Positions 11,842 through 23,237 of a DNA stretch of 64,000 nucleotides are shown here, piece after piece. The DNA is from Agapanthus africanus (lineage: Eukaryota; Streptophyta; Magnoliopsida; Asparagales; Amaryllidaceae). The translations under genes and the position numbers were made by a program. Position 1 is the first letter of the stretch. Every line of letters starts with the position of its first letter. Under the pieces are notes generated by a model, which worked only from the letters and a program-made list of their open reading frames with translations, searched no databases and was not told where the DNA came from. The stretch lies in contig JASDDO010000006.1 in NCBI GenBank assembly GCA_030015575.1, positions 106,570,045 through 106,634,044 on the forward strand, in the 5' to 3' direction.

Positions 11842-14585
11842 TGTAACACCTTAGGATAAGGGTTAGTGAGTAATTATATCTAAATATTGGTTTTTAACAA
11901 AAAGTTTACCAAATTGTGTTTTAAATATTTTTCCAAATTTAATAAATATTTTTCCAAAATTTTCCTAGGCTTGCACACACATGTGCATGTAAACTAGGGT
12001 TTTTAAATTGAGTTAATACCATAATTATTAACCATGGTGGGTTAATTATAGGATTAAGTCTTATGGGTTTTTATTTGGGTCAATTAGTTAATTAGTAGTT
12101 ACTTAAATTTGAATTGTGGGTGTTGACTAGTGAGAGAGAGAGAGGGGGGGCATCATGGCTCAAGCCATGCTTGCCATTAATGAGGAGAGAGAGAGAGGAG
12201 GGTTGACATTGGGTGATGATTTCTTTCTCTCAACTCTTTTGTTTTTCTCTCAAACTCTCACACTCACACACACCCACACACTTACCTCTTCCCCCAGCTC
12301 CAGAACCAGCAACAACAGCAGCAGACATTCAGTAGTAGCAGCAGCAAGCATTTGGCGGCGGCGGCAGCAGAGATCAGCAGTAGCAGCAGTGAGCACCAAC
12401 AGCACCAACAGCAACTGCAGCTTCTTCCCCTCCACTTCTTCATCTTCCTGCAACTCCCTAGGGTTAAGTAAGAGGTATACTTCCTAACTTGCTTCCCTAG
12501 TTTTCCTTGTTAGTGTAGTTTTGCATCGATAAATGGATTTGAGTGCGTTTTAGTGCGATATGGGGTGTTTAGTGAGAACTTTGTGCTAGTGAGGTGTAAG
12601 TTGGTTTCAGTAGGATAATTGAGGTTTGTTGAGACCATGTTAGCCTAGTTTAACCCTGATTGCACTAAAATACCACCAGTTTCACTATTTGATGCAAAAT
12701 GTCGTATTTGTGCAAATTTGAGCTTATGTGTGATATGTGTTATGTGATTCTAGGTTCGCAGGCCAGTGAGACGGACGCTGCGAAAAAGGGCAAGCAAGTT
12801 GTTGGATACACTTAGCGCGGGACTTCGGTGAGTAGATTTCACATCTACGGGGATATCGCCCGCATGGCGTTATGCGTCAGGGCTGATAGGACCTTATTAC
12901 TATATGTTGCACTTACCTCATGTACTGTCATTGCATATTGCATTCCCTGCTGTATGTATGCTTAGAATTGATAGAACACCGCACCCTTATTGACAGTTCA
13001 CGTTGCACAAGCACTATCTTGACATGACATTCATACTTGATGCATATATCACATCGGATCATTATGCTGTAGCTCATCTTTTATATGACTTGACATGACA
13101 TTCATACTTGATGCACATATCACATCACATTTACTTGCATACGGGATGGGATTACATGTGATTTCTGGATTTGGGAACCGTGGCTCTTTTCAAATATGTA
13201 ATCATTTGAAAACCCAGTTCCCTTGATATGATATTTTGGGGCGTCACCCCGTGTTTTCTCGGTGCTAGAGGCATGTATTGATAGAGGGCTGACCCGGACT
13301 GACGGATGCCCGATGTATTGATAGAGGGCTGACCCGGACCGACGGATGCCCGATGTGTTGATAGAGGGCTGACCCGGACTGACGGATGCCCGATGTATTG
13401 ATAGAGGGCTGACCCAGACTGACGGATGCCCGATGTGTTGATAGAGGGCTGACCCGGACTGACGGATGCCCGCTGTATTGAGAGAGGGACGACCCGGACT
13501 GACGGCTTCCCGATATATACTTTGAGAGAGGGCTGACCCGGATTGACGGATGCCCGATACAGGTTGTTTTGCGTGTCGATGCTAGACACGAGTATTTATG
13601 ATATTTGGGTGCCGATGTTGGGCACTCGGGATTCTCGGGGATATACAGGATATGAGGGCCGATGGAGTACCGGCGTTTGGGATGTTGGGATTCGCGGTGC
13701 ATACATACATATGTAGTCCACCTCGACACTTCATGTAGATACTATATTCCCATGCTCAGCATTCATTATCGCATCTCATCCTGTAGCTATATCACCTGAT
13801 AGAGGACTTCCATGATTATTATGCATAGTGCTTACCTCGCATTGATATCTTCTGCTGGCATTTGTTAGAGTAGCGCTGTACGTGCATGCTCACGATTACC
13901 TTTATATGTTATCTCTATTCACGAGTTGGCAACTCACCCCCGTTGTGCCACAGTATTTGCAGATTGCCCTTGGGAGTAGTCACGGCTGGCTGTTTACCGC
14001 ATCTTTTGGCACAGATACCCTTTCTGAGGCGAGTTAGCCTTTTGCTGATAGGTGGGTTTTTGTACGGTACCTGTTACCTTTCAGTTGTATATTGATGTAT
14101 CTAGTATTCTCCATCTACCTTTCTGTATTGACTTAGAGACAGTGGTGAGGACGATATGTATGATACTATGTTCTGGTGTTGAGCTCGCATGTGAGCTGAC
14201 TTTATTTTATGCAGTCTTACCTTTTATGATACTGTCCTTGCTTTACAGTGTATTCTTCGCTACGGCGACGTATTATCATATGGTGATGCTTCATTCATTT
14301 TACTTGTCATTTCTGTTACACCTTGCTTTTACCCGATTTGCGGGGCAAATATTTAAAAAGGAAATGTTACCAAAATTATAAAAGTTATAACTCTTGAACT
14401 TAAAAAGGATTTCTACTAAATTAATAAGATGTTTTTCGGACACGCATGCCTGTTTTTACGAAATGTTTTAAATCACTCTATATTTACTGGTTTGATTTCT
14501 GGGTTCGGCTTACTTAGCCGTGTTACGCATGTAGACGTTGTGTGGTTAAGTGCCGGTCACGAGTCGAAACTCTCGGGTCGTGACA
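11842..14585 (+). repeat. G1 3' LTR (2744 bp, internally deleted)
   Basis: It matches the 5' LTR closely, but lacks the bases equivalent to 4547-5004. The join is at TTGAGCTT (12718-12725), a sequence that flanks the missing piece as a direct repeat in the 5' LTR (4539-4546 and 4997-5004). The tandem array is kept at about 13277-13561. Confidence 0.93.
13277..13561 (+). repeat. 40-bp tandem repeat, about 7 units, in G1 3' LTR
   Basis: Counterpart of the array at 5556-5840, with the same unit number and a few base differences. The reverse-strand ORFs that cross it are artefacts of the repeat. Confidence 0.88.
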
Positions 14586-14776
14586 ACCCCGTCGCCAAAA
14601 GCATCCGTTCGGGTGCTCGCGGCAGCGGTGTTCCGCCTTAGTGCACTTCGTCGACGGTATTAGGGGTGCGGCCGTCTACTAAAGTTTGCGACGAGCATTC
14701 GTTCAGGATGTCGGGAATCTTGTTGAATTGCCCGACTTGATATTGAAAAGTGTTTTCGATAATGAGACTAAAATGC

Positions 14777-15102
14777 GGGGTTTCTAATTGTTAGGCATGC
14801 GATGTCTAAGGAGGTTGCGGATTCCAACTGTTGTAGTTTTACACTTTCTTTTCTGCGACCGTAAGTGTAATATGTATTATCGCCGGTTTCGTTGCTATAT
14901 GTCAACGACAATTGGGATGGGCATATTTACTTACGTTGATGACATGTGATGTTATGTGTTGCTGGATATGTTATATTGGATCGTCGTGTGTTGAATAGCC
15001 GGGGTTTTTTTTTATGTGAGATGAGTGTTTTTCATTTTCATTCATGTAAAATTCATTGTATGTAATATTCTTTTATTGGGGCACTTCCGGGTTGAGGATG
15101 AT
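14777..15102 (+). other. A1 leader, second part
   Basis: Noncoding. It matches A3 from about 46790 to 47120. It ends in the first ATGAT copy (15098-15102), which is the A2 insertion site, and the leader goes on at 25431. No gene is seen. Confidence 0.75.
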
Positions 15103-17292
15103 TGTAGGGTTCCTAGGCACTCTTGTGAAGGTTCATAAAGCATCAAACATGCCCGGATTAAATTTTAGACGTGCCGAACAACCCAAAGCCGGGATCTTTG
15201 CTAGATTATTAGGGTTTAACATGTAATAAGATAACTTTTATCTAAGTGTGAGGGATTACAACCTTTGTAGTCCGCTCCTTCACTTCACAAGCTCCGAGTA
15301 GAAGTCCCTTTGCCGCGATCCACGATCTCCCGGACTCATGAGAGGCTCCACGACTCGAACGATCCATTCTAGCTTGTCGTAATCCAAATCTCCGATGATC
15401 TACCTTGAAGTTGCTTCGACTCAAGCTTTCTCACTCAAAAGAGAAGAACACCCTAATCCCAAGGGCTAGATGAGATGAGTATGAGAGAGTAGTGATTTTG
15501 CTTTCTTTTTAAATCATTTTCTCAATTTTATTCATCACTTCAAGAAAAACTAGCAAGGTTTCTTGAAGAAGGAAGAAGAAGATAATGAAAGATAATGATA
15601 ATCTCTTTCTTTTGTGATGAATAGAAATATAAACATATGATTGAATTATTAACCATGGTCAAGGATGATTGGATAAGAATGTGTAGAGAAACAACTAGAG
15701 TTAGGATTTGGTTAAGTTAATAATGTGTCATCACAAAATATCTTTACAAATGACAAAAGAAAATTGCTTCTAGAAGGAACTTGAAGCATCTAAACCTAAT
15801 CAAACCCTAACCTCAATTAATCATCCTTAAACATGTTTAACAATTAATCATATCATGTCACAATAATATATATCACATATATATTATATATTTGCAACAA
15901 AAGAAAATAATACAATTAACATATATCGCATATATATCAATGTATCATCCACTGAGAAAATGAAATAATAAAGTAAGCCAATATTAGTTAATATAATAAT
16001 ATATCATATATATATTATTATATATTAAATCATCGAATCAACACTTGATCCGACGATCCGGCTATATCGAATATAACCGGCTAATATATCATGTACCGAT
16101 TCATCGAATCAACACTTGATCCGATGACCCGATTCATATCCTTATATCGCGAGAATATAATACGGTATCCCATATCGCATTATTCTCGCTCCTGCGCATA
16201 TCACATATGTGCCACTACTCTGTTTCGCCTGAGCCAAGAAACCTCTGTGTAGGACTCTAAAGAATCGTCAATACGCCGGTAGCAGGTGATGATCATATCA
16301 AACACCCACAAGCTGCAAGCAGTCAGCTAAACGTAACAGCAACCCAGTTATTGAGCGATCAGAAGATCAACAAGCTAGCCTGTGCGTTCTCCTGTGAATC
16401 CGATCAGTAACACTCCCGTACAGTCCGGTCTGTTCGTCTGATATGTCGCATATCAAGTCTAGGGGTGGTATACGTCAGACCCCAGTAACCGATAAGTCGT
16501 GTCGATGTATGGCTCATAACGGGTCGAGAAACTACTAGTAACACTTACCAGTAAATCTCTATATCAGCCCTGGCCAGGGACTTCCAGTTATAGCCAATCG
16601 AACACAGCACAACATCAACTCCCTATACCGGGAGAGACGAATCCCCTCCTATCGCTCATTGCCTCCATGTGATTCGGGACTGTACCCAAAAGCCATCGTT
16701 TTGCACGCCCTCTTGGACGTGGTAAGGTGGAAATCAAAGCACAGTGGGAATCACTCAAGACTCTATGACGATCTCGGGTCTTCAGATTACCCTGTACCTG
16801 TGTCACCGGAGAACTGCCATCTGACGTGTGGTATATCACCATCTGGGAGTTCTCGGCGAGTCCGTCCAGTGTACCCAGTCTCTACTGAGCACCCGTACAC
16901 CATCTCTGATGTCAAACACCGATGGATATGGGATCATCCATCGCCCATCATATGGGTCAAGATGCGTATACGCTAGTCTACTCTGGTGTATCGATGCCCT
17001 GTCTCGATATACCCTCGACTAGGAACAGTTATAGGATGTACTCATCGACTACCGCGGCCCCACTAGTATGATCTCATCATAGTCCCAGTAGTCGAGTACA
17101 AGTCCTAAGGGCTTTATCAACATGTGAGAGTAAAACAGTAAACCAGTACAAGTCGACATGTTAAGATAAAGTGAAACCAAATAGCATACTATCATGACGA
17201 GCAAGAAAGTCTTCTCTATATATAACCAAGCATCCATTATAATATACATCAAATGTACAACAATGGCCTCTAGGGCATATACATAACTAACA
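15103..17292 (-). repeat. A2 3' LTR (2190 bp)
   Basis: On the + strand it reads TGTAGGG to CTAACA, the reverse complement of TGTTAG...CCTACA. It contains CCCTGGCCAGGG at 16568-16579 and AT-rich palindromic runs near 15860-16030. Confidence 0.93.
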
Positions 17293-17306
17293 ATCTCCCA
17301 CTTGCA

Positions 17307-20300
17307 CTAAGGCCAGCTACTGTAGTATCTCATACCTAGCATCCCGAATAATCTCTCAAACTGTATCTAGGGAATAGCCTTCGTGAATGGATCCGCAGTG
17401 TTGTCCTTCATATCTACTCTCCTGACCTCGATCTCCCGGCGATCAACTATCTCCCTGATCAGGTGATACCGCCTCAGAATATGTCTGGACTTCTGATGGG
17501 ACCTGGGTTCCTTGGCTAACGCCACAGCTCCATTGTTATCGCAATACAGAGGTATTGGATGCTCAATGGATGGAACCACACCAAGTTCACTAATGAACTT
17601 CTTGATCCAGACAGCCTCTTTGGCAGCATCGTTGGCAGCGATGTATTCAGCCTCCATCGTTGAGTCTGCGACGGTATCCTGTTTGGAACTCTTCCAACAT
17701 ACCGCCCCTCCATTGAGGGTGAAGACAAAACCCGAATGCGACTTAGAGTCGTCCTTATCACTTTGGAAGCTGGAATCGGTAAAGGACTCCACCTGGAGTT
17801 CTCCGTTACCATACACCAAGAACATCTCCTTAGTCCTTCGCAAGTACTTGAGAATATTCTTCACTGCTGTCCAATGACTCTCTCCTGGATCTGCTTGATA
17901 CCGACTCACTACACTTAGTGAGTATGCTACATCGGGTCTGGTACATAGCATCGCATACATGATAGAGCCTACTGCTGAAGCATAGGGTATCCCTTGCATG
18001 CGAGCTCTCTCCAAATCAGTCTTGGGAGACATCTCTTTGGAGAGAGTGAGTCCAGATATCGTGGGCTGATTCCCACGTTTGGATTCTTCCATACTAAACC
18101 TCTTTAGTATGGTGTCAATGTACCTGGATTGGGACAATCCCAGTATCCGTTTAGATCTATCTCTATAGATCAAGATTCCCAATATGCAGGAGGCATCACC
18201 TAGATCTTTCATTGAGAATCTCTGTGATAAGAAGAGCTTGACTGATTGCAGCATAGGAATATCATTTCCTATCAAGAGTATGTCATCCACGTACAATACG
18301 AGGAAGACAACCTTACCCTCTGCTTCCTTCTTATAGATACAAGGTTCATCTATATTTTTGATGAAGTCAAACTCTTTGACTACAACATCAAAACAGATGT
18401 TCCAACTCCGCGATGCTTGCTATAACCCATAAATGGATTTAAGCAGCTTGCACACCTTTCCGCTGCTCCCACTATCTACGAAGCCCTCTGGCTGAGTCAT
18501 GTACACGCACTCTTCTAAATCACCGTTTAGAAAGGCGGTCTTAACATCCATTTGCCAGATTTCGTAGTCATGGTATGCAGCAATGGCAAGTAAGATCCGG
18601 ATGGACTTAAGCATAGCCACTGGAGAAAAGGTTTCGTCATAATCCACACCTGGACGTTGACGAAAACCCTTTGCTACAAGTCTAGCTTTGAAAGTCTCCA
18701 CTTTTCCATCTACACCAAATTTCTTTTTAAAAATCCACTTGCTCCCAATGGGTTTTACCCCTTCAGGAGAATTTTCTAAAATCCATACTTTATTGGTGTA
18801 TATGGATTCCATCTCAGATCGCATAGCATCCAGCCATTTCATAGAGTCACCACTCGTGATGGCCTGCTCGAAACTAGTGGGGTCATCATCATCCATGATG
18901 CAATCCTCGCTTCCACCATCAATGAGAAAACCGTAGTATCTCTCAGGTGGACGAGAAACCCTACTAGATCGGCGGAGAGGCTGGGGTTCGTCGGGTACTA
19001 CTGAATCCTCTGGTTCTACCAAGTCTTCTGTTATAGTTTGTGTTGCTGGAACCTCTTCCAGTTCTACCTCATTGCCATTAATTTCTTTTGCAAGAAATTC
19101 CTTTTCCAAAAAGATGGCATGTTTAGAAACAAACACCTTTTGTTCCTCAGTGTGGTAGAAGATATACCCTTGTGAGTTCTTGGGATATCCTACAAACTTA
19201 CATAAGACAGATCTTGCCTCGAGTTTGTCCGGATTTTGTCTTTTGACATAGGCTGGACAACCCCATATCTTAACATACTTAAGAGATGGTCTCTTCCCTT
19301 TCCATATCTCATATGGAGTGGTAGGCACTGATTTGGTAGAAACCATATTCAATAGATGTATCGATGTCTCAAGCGCATACCCCCAGAAGGAAATAGGTAA
19401 CTCAGCCTCGCTCATCATAGATCGTACCATATCTAATAGGGTCCGATTCCTTCGTTCCGATACACCGTTGTGCTGTGGTGTATAAGGAGGAGTAAGCTGA
19501 GAGAGAATCCCATTCTCTTTTAGATAATCTAGGAACTCACCGCTCAAGTATTCACCTCCTCGATCAGATCGAAGAATCTTAATACTTTTGCCCGTTTGGT
19601 TCTCTACTTCGTGTTTATATTCTCTGAATTTCTCAAAAGCTTCAGACTTGTGTTTCATCAGAAACACATGTCCGTATCTCGAGAGATCGTCAGTGAATGT
19701 AATGAAGTAGGAAGAACCGTTCCTGGCATGCGTAGACATTAGACCGCATACATCACTATGTACCAGTCCTAAGAGTTCGGTAACTCTTTCTCCGTGTCCA
19801 CTAAACGGTGCTTTGGTCATTTTTCCTTTGAGACATGAATGGCAAGTATCATAAGATGATAATTCGAACGGATTCAAATAACCATCCCTATGTAACTTAG
19901 CCAGTCGTGTCGCATTGATATGACCAAGTCTACAATGCCACAAGTAGGATTCGTTCATATCTGAACTTTTCCTCTTGTGTGTGTTTTGTATATTCAGGAC
20001 TGTATTCTGATTTAGAATGAATATGCCATTATGTAACAAGCCTGATGCAATCAACTTTTGATCTAGGAATATGTTCATAACATTATCCTGTACTACAAAA
20101 TTATATCCCTCTTTACTCAATAAAGAAACTGATATAATGTTGCACATCATGTTCGGTATATAATAGCACTCATTTAAAATCAGTGTATTACGACTTGGTA
20201 ATACAAGGTGATATTCGCCAACTGCTTTGGCTACAATACTTGCACCGTTCCCTACTTGAACGGAATGATCACCTTTTCCCAGTTCTCTACCTTTACGTAG

Positions 20301-20576
20301 CCCATGTAACTGTTTACATATGTGGGATCCTGATCCGGTATCTAATACCCAGGACGTAGGGTGAACTGAGAAACAGTTCTCAATAACTAACACACCCGAA
20401 GAAGATGCATCAACATGCATATTCTTTTGGGCGGCGTGAGAATCTAGATATTCTCCTGTTTCCTGTTCAGTCTTATAACTCTTATAAGAAAGAATGGGTC
20501 TAACGTTCCCTTGCTCAGTACAATAATCAGGTTCAGTCAATACATCCATTTTATTATCTTGATTATGGCCTGAAAT
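17307..20576 (-). pseudogene. A2 Pol without Gag, two nonsense codons and lost start
   Basis: The frame encodes protease ([10 protein letters not shown]), integrase with its pre-integrase zinc region (HCRLGH...C-x2-C) and D, D, E residues (HSDVCG, SDRGGE, SERRN), reverse transcriptase (YVDD) and RNase H, in Ty1/copia order. The Gag and CCHC domains are absent, as in A3. The expected ATG is ATT (20574-20576); the next ATG in frame is at 20549. TAG at 18420-18422 interrupts the reverse transcriptase, at a codon that is Lys in relatives. TAG at 17367-17369 removes about the last 20 residues, at a codon that is Gln in A3. Otherwise the frame is open to the stop at 17307-17309. It is a recently inactivated copy. 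Confidence 0.93.
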
Positions 20577-23224
20577 GGTCGCTACCTGGAGAGAGAGAGA
20601 AGAAAATACTTTAGCGTATGCTCTTGCAAGATTAGATTGGTTATTATCTTATCTAATCAGGATGTCTCCCACTGTTTTTATCAAATCTACCTTCAAACCA
20701 TAAAAGGTAAGATTAGCCGGGATTAATTACACCCTACAATTTCGTCAATCTTTTAGCCAGATCAGTGTCGGTACTTTGAGGGAGGTTCCCCGTGCTTTCG
20801 CACGGACCTAATTAGTAAACCTCGTTTTCCCAGAGGCGTAACCTCGTTAACACTTTTCTAGACACCTACTTGAATGACTAATTGTCCTGTGTAAAACTCT
20901 CCCAGGAGTAACTCTTACTCGCAGTGGGTATCAGGATCCAACTATCTCATAGGAGGTATGCAATCTCATTGCAAATTTCAACACTTGAAATTCCCGATAA
21001 TATTTTTATACCCCTAGCATCCTATGACCTTGACGAAAGCCAACAAACCATAGTGCGCTAGTCAAGTTCAACCCGAACATTTCTTGATTGAATTAAACCC
21101 AGCCGTACGTCCCTTGACGAAAGCCAACAAAGCCGCATGACTACCCTAACCCAATCTCATCATATGTAACAGATAAGTAATAATTAGCTACCGCACACTA
21201 CGCCTTGACGAAAGCCAACAAACGTAGCACGAATACTAAGTATTACCTATCTGAAATGTTGGAGGGATACGCAGGTTTTTCAGAAAACCCTGAGCGTAAT
21301 GAACTTGATATCGTCGTAGAATCATGTAGTTTTTGAAAAGGAGTGTTTTGAGGCTTTTCTTAGTTTCGCTAAAGGGGTCACTCCCGGTGAAGGGATCGTC
21401 GGCCCTTTCCTCATCGAATAAGGTGCAGGATATATCATATATACCGCTGTGCAAAGCAAAACACTAAATGCAATCAAAAGACAAACCGCGTTTTGTAGCA
21501 TCTGCCAGTTTTGCTAAAGGAGTCACTCCCGGTGAAGGGATCTCGGTCCTTTCCTCATCGAATAAGGTGCAGGATATATCATATATATCACTGTGCAAAG
21601 CAAAACTGTAGCTACCCTTTTTATTAATGTTTTTGATTCTACAACATCTTTAGGTTTCTTTTCTTTTATTAATCTCATTAATAAAAATCCCATCAGCTTA
21701 TGCTTCCTAAGCATCACAGAAGAAACGAAAGCAGTAATATTTATATATCAACATATATATATAGTATAAGCATTCGTCTCAGGCAGTAATATGATCTCAT
21801 CACAGAACATTGCAGCAGAAGAACATATATGAAATATTGGATATACTAGGACGTCCGTGTTTTCAATACGAGCCTGTATAAAACACGGATTCCACGGTCG
21901 CGACGAATAGCCAAACCCACATCCCAAGACCCCTACGAGAGCGGCAAGTAACACTGCCAATTCTAGGGTTAGGAGACCCGGTCTCGACTCCTCGAGATGG
22001 CCTCCCACTGGACCCTAGAACCCGGTTACTTGTGCTCCCCTCCTTGGGTCTACCTAATGCGGAAAAGTAAATAATATACACTGGTGACAGCAACCGCAAC
22101 CTGGAAGTGCCCCAAATAAAAGAATATTACATTACAAATGAATTTTACATGAATGAAAATAAAAACCCTCATCTCACATAAAACCCCGGCTATTCTGATC
22201 GCGACGATCCAATATAACATATCACAGCAACACATAATATCTCATATCATCAACGTAAGTAAATATGCGCATCCCAATTGTCGTTGACATATAGCAACGA
22301 AACCGGCGATATCACATATTACACATATGGTCACAGAAAAGAAAGTGTAAAACTACAATATTTGGAATCCACAATCACTTTAGACATCGTAAATCCGAAA
22401 TATCACATATTCCGCATTTCATGCCTAACTCTATGAATTCCACATATTGTATCACATTCCAGATAAATAGACAGAATTAAACTTTCCGAACAGATAATCA
22501 AATACCCAAAATTTCCCAAAGTGCTCAACTCTTGAGCGGAGTTCAAATAATCCCAGAATATGTCACAGTACCAGTGATCCAGCCGTAGAAGGGTCAAGCC
22601 AACGCCTCACATGTGGCACGCCGTACTGCCCCAAACCCGAAGGTTCAAAAGGCAGTTCAAGACGGTCACATAATCGAGTTAAGGTTTGTTGTCTTCTAGA
22701 GGGTCCACCAGTTAACTTGTACAATTTTCCAAAAGATTTAAACCCGAATAAATTTCAACACTTGAAAGTTTGTCGTACCGGGAAACAGTAAGTTAATGAT
22801 ATCCGTTCAAATAGTTTAACAGTTTCTAAATATCCGGAAAGAAATACGAATTTAAAATTTCCGATCGAGTATACTATTACAAAACAAACCCCAGAATTTT
22901 AAACACCTGGAACAGAATAAAAATACCCAGAATAGTCAGCAAGTAGCTACGGTTAAAACCATGAAGCCACGTGTCCCAATCCTACAGCGCCGCCGCGGAA
23001 CCGCCGCGATAACCCTCTTTCTGCCGCGGATCCGCGCTCTGTTGGTGGAATTGTGGGCACGTGTTTCATGGTAATTCTTAGAATTCCCTGCTGATTTTTT
23101 TACATATTTTTAATTCAGAAAAATCCTAAAATTTAAAAAATTTCCAGAGAGGGGTCCATTTTGTTCGTTTCGGGTTCGATCGGAGTTTTAACTTCGTAAA
23201 CACATCGCCTAATGCTCTAGCTAG
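20577..23224 (-). other. A2 untranslated leader
   Basis: A 2.6-kb noncoding leader in the A2 sense. Next to the ORF it holds a pyrimidine tract ending in CAG (20584-20606). It also holds three inverted-repeat motifs (21030-21043, 21114-21127, 21205-21218) and a duplicated block of about 100 bp (around 21340-21430 and 21500-21610). Short ORFs here are not conserved as protein and I do not call them genes. Confidence 0.75.
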
Positions 23225-23236
23225 GCTCTGATACCA
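23225..23236 (-). other. A2 primer-binding site
   Basis: GCTCTGATACCA on the + strand is the reverse complement of TGGTATCAGAGC. It lies one base inside the A2 5' LTR. Confidence 0.95.
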
Positions 23237-23237
23237 C

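Larger units (their letters stand above)
3667..14585 (+). mobile_element. Ty3/gypsy chromovirus-like element G1
   Basis: A complete Ty3/gypsy retrotransposon. It has a 5' LTR at 3667-6864, PBS at 6869-6880, a gag-pol frame at 7090-11799, a polypurine tract at 11829-11841 and a 3' LTR at 11842-14585. The ends are TGTAACACC and GTGACA, with an exact ACCCC duplication at 3662-3666 and 14586-14590. The domain order protease, RT, RNase H, integrase marks Ty3/gypsy. The C-terminal end beyond the integrase resembles the chromodomain tail of Tekay/Del-type chromoviruses; lineage placement is my inference. The LTRs match closely, apart from a 458-bp deletion in the 3' copy. Confidence 0.95.
3519..14776. 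mobile_element. Possible small DNA transposon (MITE-like), split by G1
   Basis: The A1 leader carries about 0.5 kb that A2 and A3 lack. Inside it, GCACTTTAGTCTCA (3519-3532) and TGAGACTAAAATGC (14763-14776) form imperfect terminal inverted repeats (13 of 14). CGTCGCAA (3573-3580) and TTGCGACG (14686-14693) form a second inverted pair. Without G1 the unit is about 334 bp and noncoding. Short inverted repeats of this type occur in plant nonautonomous DNA transposons. I find no clear target duplication and the true ends may lie slightly outside, so the superfamily is left open. Confidence 0.35.

Noticed and set aside
16659..16976. 105-codon ORF and its relatives at 24792, 44050 and 52143-52550
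   Set aside because: The same LTR segment recurs in every A-group LTR, giving similar chance ORFs on either strand. They lie in noncoding LTR sequence and lack conservation independent of the LTR.
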